64,000 bases of DNA, from contig NZ_FZOR01000024.1 of NCBI RefSeq assembly GCF_900188445.1, positions 62,001 through 126,000 on the forward strand, given 5' to 3'. Both the position numbers and the translations under genes were made by a program. Shown here in pieces: positions 39,327 to 46,139 of the stretch. Position 1 is the first letter of the stretch; every line of letters starts with the position of its first letter. The stretch is from Actinomadura meyerae (GTDB lineage Bacteria > Actinomycetota > Actinomycetes > Streptosporangiales > Streptosporangiaceae). The notes below the pieces were generated by a model that saw only the letters and a program-made list of their open reading frames with translations, ran no database searches and was not told the origin of the DNA.

Positions 39327-40943
39327 CTAGTCGTAGGACGCCAGGGCGCGGGCGTGCAGGCCGAGGACGTGCGCGAACAGGGCGGGGGCCTGCGCGCCGG
39401 CGGCGTCGGGGAGGACGTCGGGGCTGAGCGTCCAGTCGGTGCCGACCCAGGAGTCGGCGATGGCGTCCGGGCTGGACGGGAGGTTGTTGCACGCCTGCCG
39501 GAGCCGGACGGCGCGCACGGACTCGGCGGCCGGGGTGTCGGTCTCCACCAGCAGCACCGGGACGCCGGCCGCCGGGCCGTCCTCCACCAGGCGCAGCAGC
39601 CCGTGCGCGCCGTCGCCGTCGAGCGCGGCGCCGGCGTCGAGGATGACCGCCAGCCGGACGGGCGGGCCGCCGCCGGGCAGGTCCTCGCCGCCGATGCGGC
39701 GCAGGTCGACCAGGTCGAGCAGGCGCCGGACGCGTTCGGCCGCGCCGGTGCCGACGGCCACGCCGCCGCCGAGCAGCCGGGAGGTCACCGCCGGGTCGAA
39801 GCCCTGCAGCCAGCCCGCGCCCGACAGGCCCGGCCCGTCGATGACGTCGAGCCCGACGAGGCCGGGCGGTGCCGCGGCGAGGAACCGGGTCGCCAGCGAC
39901 CAGGCGTAGGCGGCCGAGTCGCCCGGCATGGTGCCCTGGGAGACCCACACGGCGCGGCGCCACGGCAGCCGCAGCACCAGCGGGATGCGCAGGTCCGGCA
40001 GCTCGGCCGTGGACAGCCGGCCGAGCAGCACCCCGCCGGCCAGGTCGGTGCGGGGCCGCCAGGTCAGCCAGGACGGCGCGTCGAACGGCGCGACCTCCGC
40101 CTCGACGTGCGGCTCCACCCGGGCCAGCTCGTCGCGGAGCTGGGCGGCGTCGGCGCGCAGCCGCTGGTCGGCGGTGGCCATCAGCTCGTCGAAGCGGCCG
40201 CGGGGCCGCCGCCCGGAGATCTCCTCGTTGCGGACGGTCAGCGCGTGCTCGGTGGCGGCGCGGAACGCGGCCAGCGAGCGGCTCGCGTCCTCCCAGACGA
40301 GCCAGCACCGTTCGAGGTAGTCGACCTCCGAATCGGGCGGCGGAGGCGGCGGCGGTGCGGGTGGCGGCACGGGTGGCGGCATCGGTGGCGGTACGGCCGC
40401 GGGCGGCGGCTGCGGCGCCCGCGGGGGTGGTGGCTGTGCGGGCGGTGGCTGGGTGCCCGGGTCGTCCACCTCGACGCCGTGCGCGGCGACCAGCTCGGCC
40501 AGGCCGCCGGCGTAGCCCTGGCCCACGGCGCGCACCTTCCACCCGCCGGCGCGGCGGTAGACCTCCAGGCCGATGATCGCCTGCTCGGGGCCGAGGCCGG
40601 CGGCGGTGAACGCGGCGGCCACCGCGCCGCCGGCGGTCAGGACCACCCGCGGCGGCTCCGGGCCGAACGAGGTGCCCCCGGCGAGGCTGACCGCGATGAG
40701 CACCGCGGCGACCTCGGCGGGGACCGCGTCGAGGTCGAGGTCGACGTGCTGGCCGCCGGTGTCCGACCAGCGGACGCCCGCGGCCTGCGGGGCGTTGAAG
40801 AACACCAGGTCGGCGTCGGAGCGGACGCGCAGGTCGGGACCGACGAGCAGAGCGCTGACGTCGACGGGCACGGCGCTGGAGACCGTCGCGGTCACCCGCC
40901 GGGCGGTCAGTGCCGCGTTGGCGCCGCGGGCGAGTTCGGTCAT
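39327..40943 (-). CDS. TerD-domain protein with proline-rich linker and extra C-terminal domain
   Basis: A 538-residue protein. Residues 1-157 are a TerD/CABP domain (HVDLDLDAVPAEVAAVLIAVSL and the closing QAIIGLEVYRRAGGWKVRAVGQGY). Residues 162-204 are nearly all proline. The remaining part from about 210 has a helical segment and an alpha/beta domain (LRIPLVLRLPWRRAVWVS, VRLAVILDAGAAL) that looks like a degenerate FtsK/P-loop-type fold without an obvious Walker A. It starts one codon after the smaller TerD gene and is likely co-transcribed with it. TerD proteins bind calcium and are linked to tellurite or envelope stress; the fused part is unassigned. Confidence 0.78.
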   Translation of the reverse strand: MTELARGANAALTARRVTATVSSAVPVDVSALLVGPDLRVRSDADLVFFNAPQAAGVRWSDTGGQHVDLDLDAVPAEVAAVLIAVSLAGGTSFGPEPPRVVLTAGGAVAAAFTAAGLGPEQAIIGLEVYRRAGGWKVRAVGQGYAGGLAELVAAHGVEVDDPGTQPPPAQPPPPRAPQPPPAAVPPPMPPPVPPPAPPPPPPPDSEVDYLERCWLVWEDASRSLAAFRAATEHALTVRNEEISGRRPRGRFDELMATADQRLRADAAQLRDELARVEPHVEAEVAPFDAPSWLTWRPRTDLAGGVLLGRLSTAELPDLRIPLVLRLPWRRAVWVSQGTMPGDSAAYAWSLATRFLAAAPPGLVGLDVIDGPGLSGAGWLQGFDPAVTSRLLGGGVAVGTGAAERVRRLLDLVDLRRIGGEDLPGGGPPVRLAVILDAGAALDGDGAHGLLRLVEDGPAAGVPVLLVETDTPAAESVRAVRLRQACNNLPSSPDAIADSWVGTDWTLSPDVLPDAAGAQAPALFAHVLGLHARALASYD

Positions 40944-40948
40944 CGGCG

Positions 40949-41518
40949 TCAGGCGTGGGCCGCGATCGCCGGGAGCATGTCCTGGAACGTGCGGCCGTGG
41001 CAGGGCTCGCCGATCGCGTTCATCTTCCAGGCGCCGCCGTGCCGGTAGATGCGGGCCATCACCATCGCGGTGTGGGCGCCGCCGCCGGTCAGCGTGTACC
41101 GGGCGAGCTCACCGCCGTCCATCTCGTTGACCAGCCGGCAGAACGCGTTCTCGACCTCGTTGAACGTCTGGCCGTTGAACGAGCTGACCGTGAACACCAG
41201 CGAGGTGACGTGCACCGGGAGGCGGTTCAGGTCGACGATGACCGACTCGTCGTCGCCGTCGCCCGCGCCGGTCAGGTTGTCGCCGGTATGCCGGACGGAG
41301 CCGTCGTCGCTGACGAGCTTGCCGAAGTACACGACGTCCGCGAGGCTCTGGTCGGCGAACAGGACGCAGGACGCGTCGAGGTCGATGTCCCGCTCGCGGG
41401 AACCGAAGAACCCCTTCTTCTTCACCGCGTCCCAGCCCAGGCCCATCCGGACCATGCTGAGCGCGCCGCCGGGCTTCTCCAGCGAGATCCGCTGGCCCTT
41501 CACCATCGACACCGTCAC
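40949..41518 (-). CDS. terD: TerD family protein
   Basis: A 189-residue TerD/CABP-type stress protein. The opening VKGQRISLEKPGG, the calcium-binding segment DLDASCVLFADQSLADVVYFGKL, the SDDGSVRHTGDNLTGAGDGDDESVIVDLN acidic loop and the closing IYRHGGAWKMNAIGEPCHGRTF are all family hallmarks. TerD proteins form membrane-associated scaffolds with calcium and are linked to metal or phage resistance. The GTG start lies divergently from the cobalamin-riboswitch operon, with about 135 bp between. It precedes the larger TerD-fusion gene by 5 bp. Confidence 0.95.
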   Translation of the reverse strand: MTVSMVKGQRISLEKPGGALSMVRMGLGWDAVKKKGFFGSRERDIDLDASCVLFADQSLADVVYFGKLVSDDGSVRHTGDNLTGAGDGDDESVIVDLNRLPVHVTSLVFTVSSFNGQTFNEVENAFCRLVNEMDGGELARYTLTGGGAHTAMVMARIYRHGGAWKMNAIGEPCHGRTFQDMLPAIAAHA

Positions 41519-41652
41519 AGCCGTCGCCTCCTCGCCGTCCCTGTGCCGCGCTGACCCGAGTGCGCCGGCCCGGACGCAAAGCCTTCCAGCCCGTCCGCCG
41601 TGTTGTCACCTCGTTCCCCGCTTCCCCTGTGAAACCCGCCCGCTCCACTGCG

Positions 41653-41681
41653 TTGACAGGGGTGGGCGCAGACCCTACGGT
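41653..41681 (+). promoter_or_regulatory. Promoter of the riboswitch operon
   Basis: TTGACA (41653-41658) and TACGGT (41676-41681) are separated by 17 bp, an optimal vegetative-type promoter. It predicts transcription from about 41688, just before the riboswitch. Confidence 0.65.
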
Positions 41682-41685
41682 TCGC

Positions 41686-41812
41686 TTGATTCACGGTTGC
41701 CCGAGGGAAATCCGGTTAGATGCCGGTGCGGACGCGCCACTGTATCCGGGACGACGATCCCGGGAGCCAGGTCGCTCGGGTGACCGCGACCTCACTGTCC
41801 GGGACGCGCTAG
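41686..41812 (+). ncRNA. Cobalamin (AdoCbl) riboswitch
   Basis: The leader contains the conserved stretch GGGAAATCC at about 41705 and the signature GCGCCACTGT (41734-41743) of the cobalamin aptamer core, followed by the GAGCCAGG element at 41764-41771. CCGGGA/TCCCGG (about 41746-41763) forms the expected peripheral hairpin. Bound adenosylcobalamin would lower expression of the downstream genes, probably by hiding the GGAGG at 41821. The core match is strong; the exact ends are approximate. Confidence 0.9.
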
Positions 41813-41829
41813 ATCCCCATGGAGGCTCC

Positions 41830-41958
41830 GTGAGCACGCTCAGTGCCCGCACCATCCCCCTTCCCCGATTCGTTCCCCGGCTGCTCGCGCTGCCCGCGCT
41901 GCTGCTGCTCGGCTACCTCGTCCGGACAACGGCGCCGTCTCCTGGGAAGGTGGCCTGA
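41830..41958 (+). CDS. Small CbtB-like membrane peptide
   Basis: A 42-residue peptide starting at GTG after GGAGG. It is a single hydrophobic helix (FVPRLLALPALLLLGYLVRT) with a basic N-terminus. Position directly after the cobalamin riboswitch and before cobO matches CbtB, the small subunit of a cobalt transporter, but CbtB normally has about 60 residues and a His-rich end, which is missing here. It may be a truncated CbtB or only a leader peptide. No cbtA follows. Confidence 0.45.
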   Translation: MSTLSARTIPLPRFVPRLLALPALLLLGYLVRTTAPSPGKVA

Positions 41959-41959
41959 G

Positions 41960-42562
41960 ATGCCTCAGGGGAAGCCGGTGTCCGTCCCCGACGACGGGCT
42001 GACCACCCGGCAGCGCCGCAACCGGCCGCTGCTGATCGTCCACACCGGGCCGGGGAAGGGCAAGTCGACGGCCGCGTTCGGGATGGCGCTGCGGGCGTGG
42101 AACCAGGACTGGCCGGTCGGGGTCTTCCAGTTCGTGAAGTCGGCGAAGTGGCGCACCGGGGAGGAGCGCGCGCTGCGGGTGCTCGGCGACAGCGGCGAGG
42201 GCGGGCCGGTCGCCTGGCACAAGATGGGCGAGGGCTGGTCGTGGATCCAGCGGCCCGGCACCGAGGAGGACCACGCGGCCGCCGCGCGGGAGGGCTGGGC
42301 GCAGATCAAGCGGGACCTCGCCGCGGAGACGTACCGTTTCTACGTGCTCGACGAGTTCACCTACCCGCTCAAGTGGGGCTGGCTGGACCCGGACGACGTG
42401 GTGGAGACGCTCACCTCCCGGCCGGGCGTCCAGCATGTCGTCGTCACCGGGCGGGACGCGCCGGACGCGCTGGTCGGGGCCGCCGACCTGGTGACGGAGA
42501 TGGGCAAGGTCCGGCATCCGATGGACGCCGGGCAGAAGGGCCAGCGGGGCATCGAGTGGTGA
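41960..42562 (+). CDS. cobO: Corrinoid adenosyltransferase
   Basis: A 200-residue CobO/BtuR enzyme. The P-loop is HTGPGKGKSTAAFGMALRAW (residues about 27-46), and family motifs VGVFQFVKSAKWRTGEERAL, ARE-GWAQIKRDL and YVLDEFTYPLKWGWL with GVQHVVVTGRDAP are present. It transfers adenosine from ATP to cob(I)alamin or cob(I)yrinate diamide. It sits under the cobalamin riboswitch, so it is probably shut off when B12 is plentiful. Its stop codon overlaps the GTG of the cobB remnant, as in intact cobO-cobB operons. Confidence 0.95.
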   Translation: MPQGKPVSVPDDGLTTRQRRNRPLLIVHTGPGKGKSTAAFGMALRAWNQDWPVGVFQFVKSAKWRTGEERALRVLGDSGEGGPVAWHKMGEGWSWIQRPGTEEDHAAAAREGWAQIKRDLAAETYRFYVLDEFTYPLKWGWLDPDDVVETLTSRPGVQHVVVTGRDAPDALVGAADLVTEMGKVRHPMDAGQKGQRGIEW

Positions 42563-42664
42563 TCCCGCGCCTGGTGGTCGCGGCCGGTGGTCGCGGCGCC
42601 GTCGCCGGCCGACGGGAAGACGACGGTCGCGACGGGCCTGATGGCGGCGCCGCGCGGCAGGTAG
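42559..42664 (+). pseudogene. cobB remnant (cobyrinate a,c-diamide synthase)
   Basis: GTG overlaps the cobO stop in GTGA and begins VIPRLVVAA like CobB. A 13-bp tandem duplication (42573-42585 and 42586-42598) then breaks the frame. With one copy removed the DNA reads VIPRLVVAAPSPADGKTT and goes on VATGLMAA, matching the N-terminal P-loop of CobB (normally SGSGKTT, here ADGKTT), and then runs into a TAG at 42662. The remaining 400-odd codons are gone. The frame restoration is seen directly; the family match is from knowledge. Confidence 0.75.
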
Positions 42665-42751
42665 CACGCATTTTCGGCAATTCATTGATCGTCGTTACGT
42701 ACGTGCCTAGATTGGGCAGGGCAGGTTCTTCGCCGCGGAAGGAGCACCGTC

Positions 42752-43873
42752 TTGTCTCTGCGCACCCAGCCCCCGTTCCGCGCCGACCACGTCGGCAGCC
42801 TGCTGCGGCCGCCGGAGCTGCTGGCCGCCCGCGCCGACCACGCCGCGGGCCGCATCGACGCCGCGGCGCTGGCCGCGGCGGAGGACGCCGCCATCCGCGA
42901 CGCGGTCGCCATGCAGCGCGAGGCGGGGCTGCGGTCGGCGACCGACGGGGAGTTCCGCCGCACCTCGTGGCACATGGACTTCATCTACCGGCTCGGCGGG
43001 ATCAGCCCGGCGGACGAGAAGATCAAGGTGCGGTTCCACGGCGACGCCGGGGACATCGAGTTCACCACGGCCGCGCTGCGCGTGCACGACCGGGTCCGGC
43101 TGGAGGAGACGATCTTCGCCGACCACTTCGCGTTCCTGCGGGACGCCGCCGGGGACGGGGTGACGCCGAAGCTGACGATCCCGTCGCCGAACATGGTGCA
43201 CTACCGGGGCGGGCCCGCCGCGATCGACCCGGCGGTCTACCCCGACGTCGAGGAGTTCTGGTCCGACCTCGCCGCCGCGTACGCCGAGCAGGTGCGGCGG
43301 CTCGGCGAGCTCGGCTGCCGGTACCTGCAGCTCGACGACACGAGCCTCGCCTACCTCAACGACCCGGCGCAGCGCGCCATGGTCAGCGAGCGCGGCGACG
43401 ACGCCGAGCACCTGCACCTGCGCTACATCCGGCAGATCAACGCCGCGCTGGCGGGGCGCCCCGAGGGGATGAACGTCACCACCCACATGTGCCGGGGCAA
43501 CTTCCGCTCGTCCTGGACGGCCGAGGGCGGCTACGACTTCGTCGCCGAGGCGCTGTTCTCGGAGCTGGACGTGGACGGCTTCTTCCTGGAGTACGACGAC
43601 GAGCGGTCGGGCGGGTTCGAGCCGCTCCGGTTCGTCCCGCCGGGCAAGATGGTCGTGCTCGGGCTGGTCACGACCAAGCGCGGGGAGCTGGAGTCGAACG
43701 ACGACCTCAAGCGCCGCGTCGACGAGGCGTCGCGGTACGTGCCGCTGGAGCAGATCTGCCTGTCGCCGCAGTGCGGGTTCTCCTCCACGGTCGAGGGGAA
43801 CGTGCTGACCGCCGAGCAGCAGGCGGCGAAGCTGCGCCTCATCGCGGAGACCGCCGAGGAGATCTGGGGCTGA
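42752..43873 (+). CDS. MetE-like 5-methyltetrahydropteroyltriglutamate-homocysteine methyltransferase
   Basis: A 373-residue MetE C-terminal-domain-type methyltransferase (YxjG/YxjH group). It starts at TTG after GGAAGGAG. The TIM-barrel motifs FRADHVGSLLRP, ATDGEFRRTSWHMDF, CRYLQLDDTSLAYL, THMCRGNFR and LSPQCGFSSTVEGN carry the His and Cys zinc ligands. It is half the length of full MetE. It lies 87 bp after the cobB remnant and may be partly driven by the riboswitch operon, though an AT-rich stretch upstream (about 42690-42715) may hold its own promoter. Physiological substrate: homocysteine or a related thiol. Confidence 0.88.
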   Translation: MSLRTQPPFRADHVGSLLRPPELLAARADHAAGRIDAAALAAAEDAAIRDAVAMQREAGLRSATDGEFRRTSWHMDFIYRLGGISPADEKIKVRFHGDAGDIEFTTAALRVHDRVRLEETIFADHFAFLRDAAGDGVTPKLTIPSPNMVHYRGGPAAIDPAVYPDVEEFWSDLAAAYAEQVRRLGELGCRYLQLDDTSLAYLNDPAQRAMVSERGDDAEHLHLRYIRQINAALAGRPEGMNVTTHMCRGNFRSSWTAEGGYDFVAEALFSELDVDGFFLEYDDERSGGFEPLRFVPPGKMVVLGLVTTKRGELESNDDLKRRVDEASRYVPLEQICLSPQCGFSSTVEGNVLTAEQQAAKLRLIAETAEEIWG

Positions 43874-43907
43874 GCGCCCCGCCCGCCGGGAGCGCCCCGC
43901 CCGCCGG
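43872..43907. repeat. Two 18-bp direct repeats after the MetE-like gene
   Basis: GAGCGCCCCGCCCGCCGG occurs twice in tandem at 43872-43889 and 43890-43907, beginning in the stop codon region of the MetE-like gene. Confidence 0.85.
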
Positions 43908-43910
43908 GGC
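43894..43910 (+). terminator. Hairpin after the MetE-like gene
   Basis: GCCCCG (43894-43899) pairs with CGGGGC (43905-43910) around CCCGC. It is formed by the second direct repeat and is a plausible terminator 21 bp after the stop codon. Confidence 0.5.
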
Positions 43911-43958
43911 GGCGGCTCGCCAGGGTGACGGCGCGCCGGGGTTTGAGCCTGACCATTC

Positions 43959-43980
43959 GGTGAATGCTGGGTGAAGTCAT
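43959..43980. promoter_or_regulatory. PHO-box-like direct repeats upstream of uppP
   Basis: GGTGAA occurs at 43959-43964 and again at 43970-43975, exactly 11 bp apart. Read on the other strand this is TTCACC-N5-TTCACC, the 11-nt phasing of actinomycete PhoP boxes. Two units only, so the match is suggestive. Confidence 0.4.
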
Positions 43981-44075
43981 CACCTTGATCGCGGGCGGCG
44001 CCCGGCGCCCCGCGTAGCCTCGGTTCGGATCCCGCGGGGCCGGAGCGGGGACGACGGTGCGGGAGGGGAACGCCG

Positions 44076-44912
44076 GTGAGCGTCATCAATGTCGGGCAGG
44101 CGGTCGTCCTCGGCATCGTGGAGGGCCTGACCGAGTTCCTCCCGGTGTCCTCGACCGGGCACCTGAAGATCACCGAGGGGCTGATGGGCGTCCCGGTGGA
44201 CGACAAGGCCGTCGTGGGCTTCACCGCGGTGATCCAGGTCGGCGCGATCGCGGCCGTGCTGGTGTACTTCTTCTCCGACATCGTCCGGATCGTGAAGGCG
44301 TGGGGCCGCGGGATCGCCGACCGGGAGCAGCGGTACCACCACGACTACAGGTTCGGCTGGTGGGTGATCTTCGCGACCGTCCCGGTGGTGGTCGTGGGCG
44401 TCGCCGCCAAGGACCTCATCGAGGGGCCGCTGGCCTCGCTGTGGGTGGTCGCCGGGTCGCTGCTCGGCGGCAGCGTCGTGATGTGGCTCGCCGACCGGCT
44501 CGGCCGGCACAAGCGCGGCGAGGACGACACCTCGTTCGCCGACGCGATGCTGATCGGGTCGGCGCAGATCCTCGCCATGCTGTTCCCCGGCTTCTCCCGG
44601 TCCGGGGCGACGATGTCGGTCGGGCTGATGCTCGGGCTCGACCGGGTCGCCGCCACCCGGCTGTCGTTCTTCCTCGGCATCCCCGCGCTCACCGGCGCCG
44701 GGATCTACGAGCTGCCGTCCGCGCTCGGGACCTCGGTGGACGTGCTGCCGCTCGCCGTCGGCACGGCGGTGTCGTTCGCCGTCGCCTACGCGTCCATCGC
44801 CTGGCTGCTGCGCTTCGTCGCGCGGCACAGCTTCACGTCCTTCGTGGTCTACCGGATCGCGGTCGGGCTGCTGCTGTTCGGGCTCCTCGGCGCCGGCACG
44901 CTGAACGCCTGA
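44076..44912 (+). CDS. uppP: Undecaprenyl-diphosphatase
   Basis: A 278-residue integral membrane enzyme of the BacA/UppP family. The signature VEGLTEFLPVSSTGHL (residues 16-31) carries the catalytic Glu residues, and the second motif FPGFSRSGATMSVGLMLGLDR contains the conserved Arg. About eight membrane helices follow. It dephosphorylates undecaprenyl diphosphate in the membrane to recycle the lipid carrier for peptidoglycan; it can confer bacitracin tolerance. GTG start. Lone gene, possibly phosphate-responsive through the site upstream. Confidence 0.97.
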   Translation: MSVINVGQAVVLGIVEGLTEFLPVSSTGHLKITEGLMGVPVDDKAVVGFTAVIQVGAIAAVLVYFFSDIVRIVKAWGRGIADREQRYHHDYRFGWWVIFATVPVVVVGVAAKDLIEGPLASLWVVAGSLLGGSVVMWLADRLGRHKRGEDDTSFADAMLIGSAQILAMLFPGFSRSGATMSVGLMLGLDRVAATRLSFFLGIPALTGAGIYELPSALGTSVDVLPLAVGTAVSFAVAYASIAWLLRFVARHSFTSFVVYRIAVGLLLFGLLGAGTLNA

Positions 44913-44940
44913 GACCCGGCGCGGATGGGGAAGACTGTCA

Positions 44941-44954
44941 CGGTCCACGGACCG
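44941..44954. promoter_or_regulatory. Inverted repeat before the dienelactone hydrolase gene
   Basis: CGGTCC (44941-44946) and GGACCG (44949-44954) are exact complements with a 2-bp centre, 25 bp before the ATG at 44980. It may be an operator; the regulator is unknown. Confidence 0.4.
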
Positions 44955-44979
44955 ATATGAGAGTGGAGCACCGACAGTC

Positions 44980-45723
44980 ATGAACGATGCGATGTGGGCC
45001 GGGACCGTCGCGTTCCCCGGGCACGAGGGCGCCGAGCTGGAGGGCTACCTGGCGCGCCCGCTGAGCGACGCTCCGCGGGGCGGCGTGGTGCTGATCCACC
45101 ACCTGCCCGGCTACGACGCCGGGACGAAGGAGTTCGCCCGCACGTTCGCCGCGCACGGGTACGCGGCGGTCGTCCCGAACCTGTACTCGCGGGAGGGCGC
45201 GGGCGTCAGTCCCGACGACCAGGCCGCCGCGGCCCGCGCGAAGGGCGGCGTGCCGGACGAGCAGCTCGTCGGCGACGTCGCCGGGGCCGCCGCCTACCTG
45301 AACTCGCTGGAGCACGCGAACGGGAAGATCGGCGTCATCGGGTACTGCTCCGGCGGGCGGCAGGCGTTCCTCGCCGCGTGCTCGCTGGACATCGACGCCG
45401 CCGTCGACTGCTACGGCGCGTTCGTCGTCAGCGAGCCGCCGAAGGACGCCGGGCTGAAGATGACGCCGCTGCTGCACAGGGCGCCGGACCTGTCGTGCCC
45501 GCTGCTCGGCCTGTTCGGCGAGGACGACAAGGCCCCGCCGCCGGACGAGGTCGCCGCCCTGGACGCGGAGCTGACCCGGCTCGGCAAGGAGCACGAGTTC
45601 CACACCTACCCGGGCGCCGGGCACGCGTTCTTCGCCGTCGAGCGGCCCGCGTTCCGGCCCGCCGCCGCCAAGGACGGCTGGGAGAAGATCTTCGCGTTCT
45701 TCGGCCGCCACCTGGCCGCCTGA
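44980..45723 (+). CDS. Dienelactone hydrolase family protein
   Basis: A 247-residue alpha/beta hydrolase of the DLH type. The nucleophile is C123 in GYCSGGRQAF, as in true dienelactone hydrolases, with the acid among E181-D182-D183 (FGEDDKAPP) and H215 in PGAGHAFFAV. It hydrolyses lactones such as those from aromatic ring cleavage; the actual substrate is unproven. ATG start, followed 33 bp later by the DUF6295 gene on the same strand. It may serve the aromatic catabolic genes at 46-57 kb, but it is not linked to them by operon structure. Confidence 0.93.
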   Translation: MNDAMWAGTVAFPGHEGAELEGYLARPLSDAPRGGVVLIHHLPGYDAGTKEFARTFAAHGYAAVVPNLYSREGAGVSPDDQAAAARAKGGVPDEQLVGDVAGAAAYLNSLEHANGKIGVIGYCSGGRQAFLAACSLDIDAAVDCYGAFVVSEPPKDAGLKMTPLLHRAPDLSCPLLGLFGEDDKAPPPDEVAALDAELTRLGKEHEFHTYPGAGHAFFAVERPAFRPAAAKDGWEKIFAFFGRHLAA

Positions 45724-45756
45724 GCACCGCCCGAGAACCGCCTGAGAGGGGACGCC

Positions 45757-46041
45757 ATGTGCACCTACCAGACCGTCAAGGTCGAGCTGGACGGCGCGGC
45801 GAAGGGCGCGACCGGATGGTTCACGCTGACCGACGGCGCCGTCTACGTCGACCACCCGTACCACGCGTGCCACGAGCACACGGTGAACATCGACTTCACC
45901 AACCCGGGCGCCGGGCCGTCCGCGCGCGTCGCGGTCGAGCTGACCGAGGAGGCGGCGCTGGCGCTGGTCGCGGCGATCCAGGAGGCCCTCGCGGCCGCCC
46001 CGCCCGGTCTCGCCTCCGGGCGCGGCTCCACCGCGGCCTGA
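45757..46041 (+). CDS. DUF6295 family small protein
   Basis: A 94-residue protein starting MCTYQTVKVELDGAAKGATG with GGGGACG-type sequence before the ATG. Two His/Cys-rich segments (YVDHPYHACHEHTVNIDF) and a clean beta pattern suggest a metal-coordinating small beta domain. DUF6295 is found widely in actinobacteria and has no assigned function. It follows the dienelactone hydrolase gene and may be co-transcribed. Confidence 0.75.
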   Translation: MCTYQTVKVELDGAAKGATGWFTLTDGAVYVDHPYHACHEHTVNIDFTNPGAGPSARVAVELTEEAALALVAAIQEALAAAPPGLASGRGSTAA

Positions 46042-46050
46042 CGCCTCCGC

Positions 46051-46082
46051 GGGGCGGCGCGGCCACCGTGCCGCGCCGCCCC
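46051..46082. terminator. Bidirectional terminator, perfect 13-bp stem
   Basis: GGGGCGGCGCGGC (46051-46063) and GCCGCGCCGCCCC (46070-46082) pair perfectly with a 6-nt loop. It lies between the convergent DUF6295 and amidohydrolase genes. Confidence 0.75.
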
Positions 46083-46139
46083 CGCGCCGCTTCACCGGCG
46101 GCAGGCGGGGACGGGTGGAACCGGGCGGCGGCGGGGCGC

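Noticed and set aside
34429-40542. A long minus-strand frame of about 2000 codons overlapping the PKS in another frame
   Set aside because: Arg/Gly/Ala-rich shadow of the PKS and TerD-fusion genes, with no recognisable motif.
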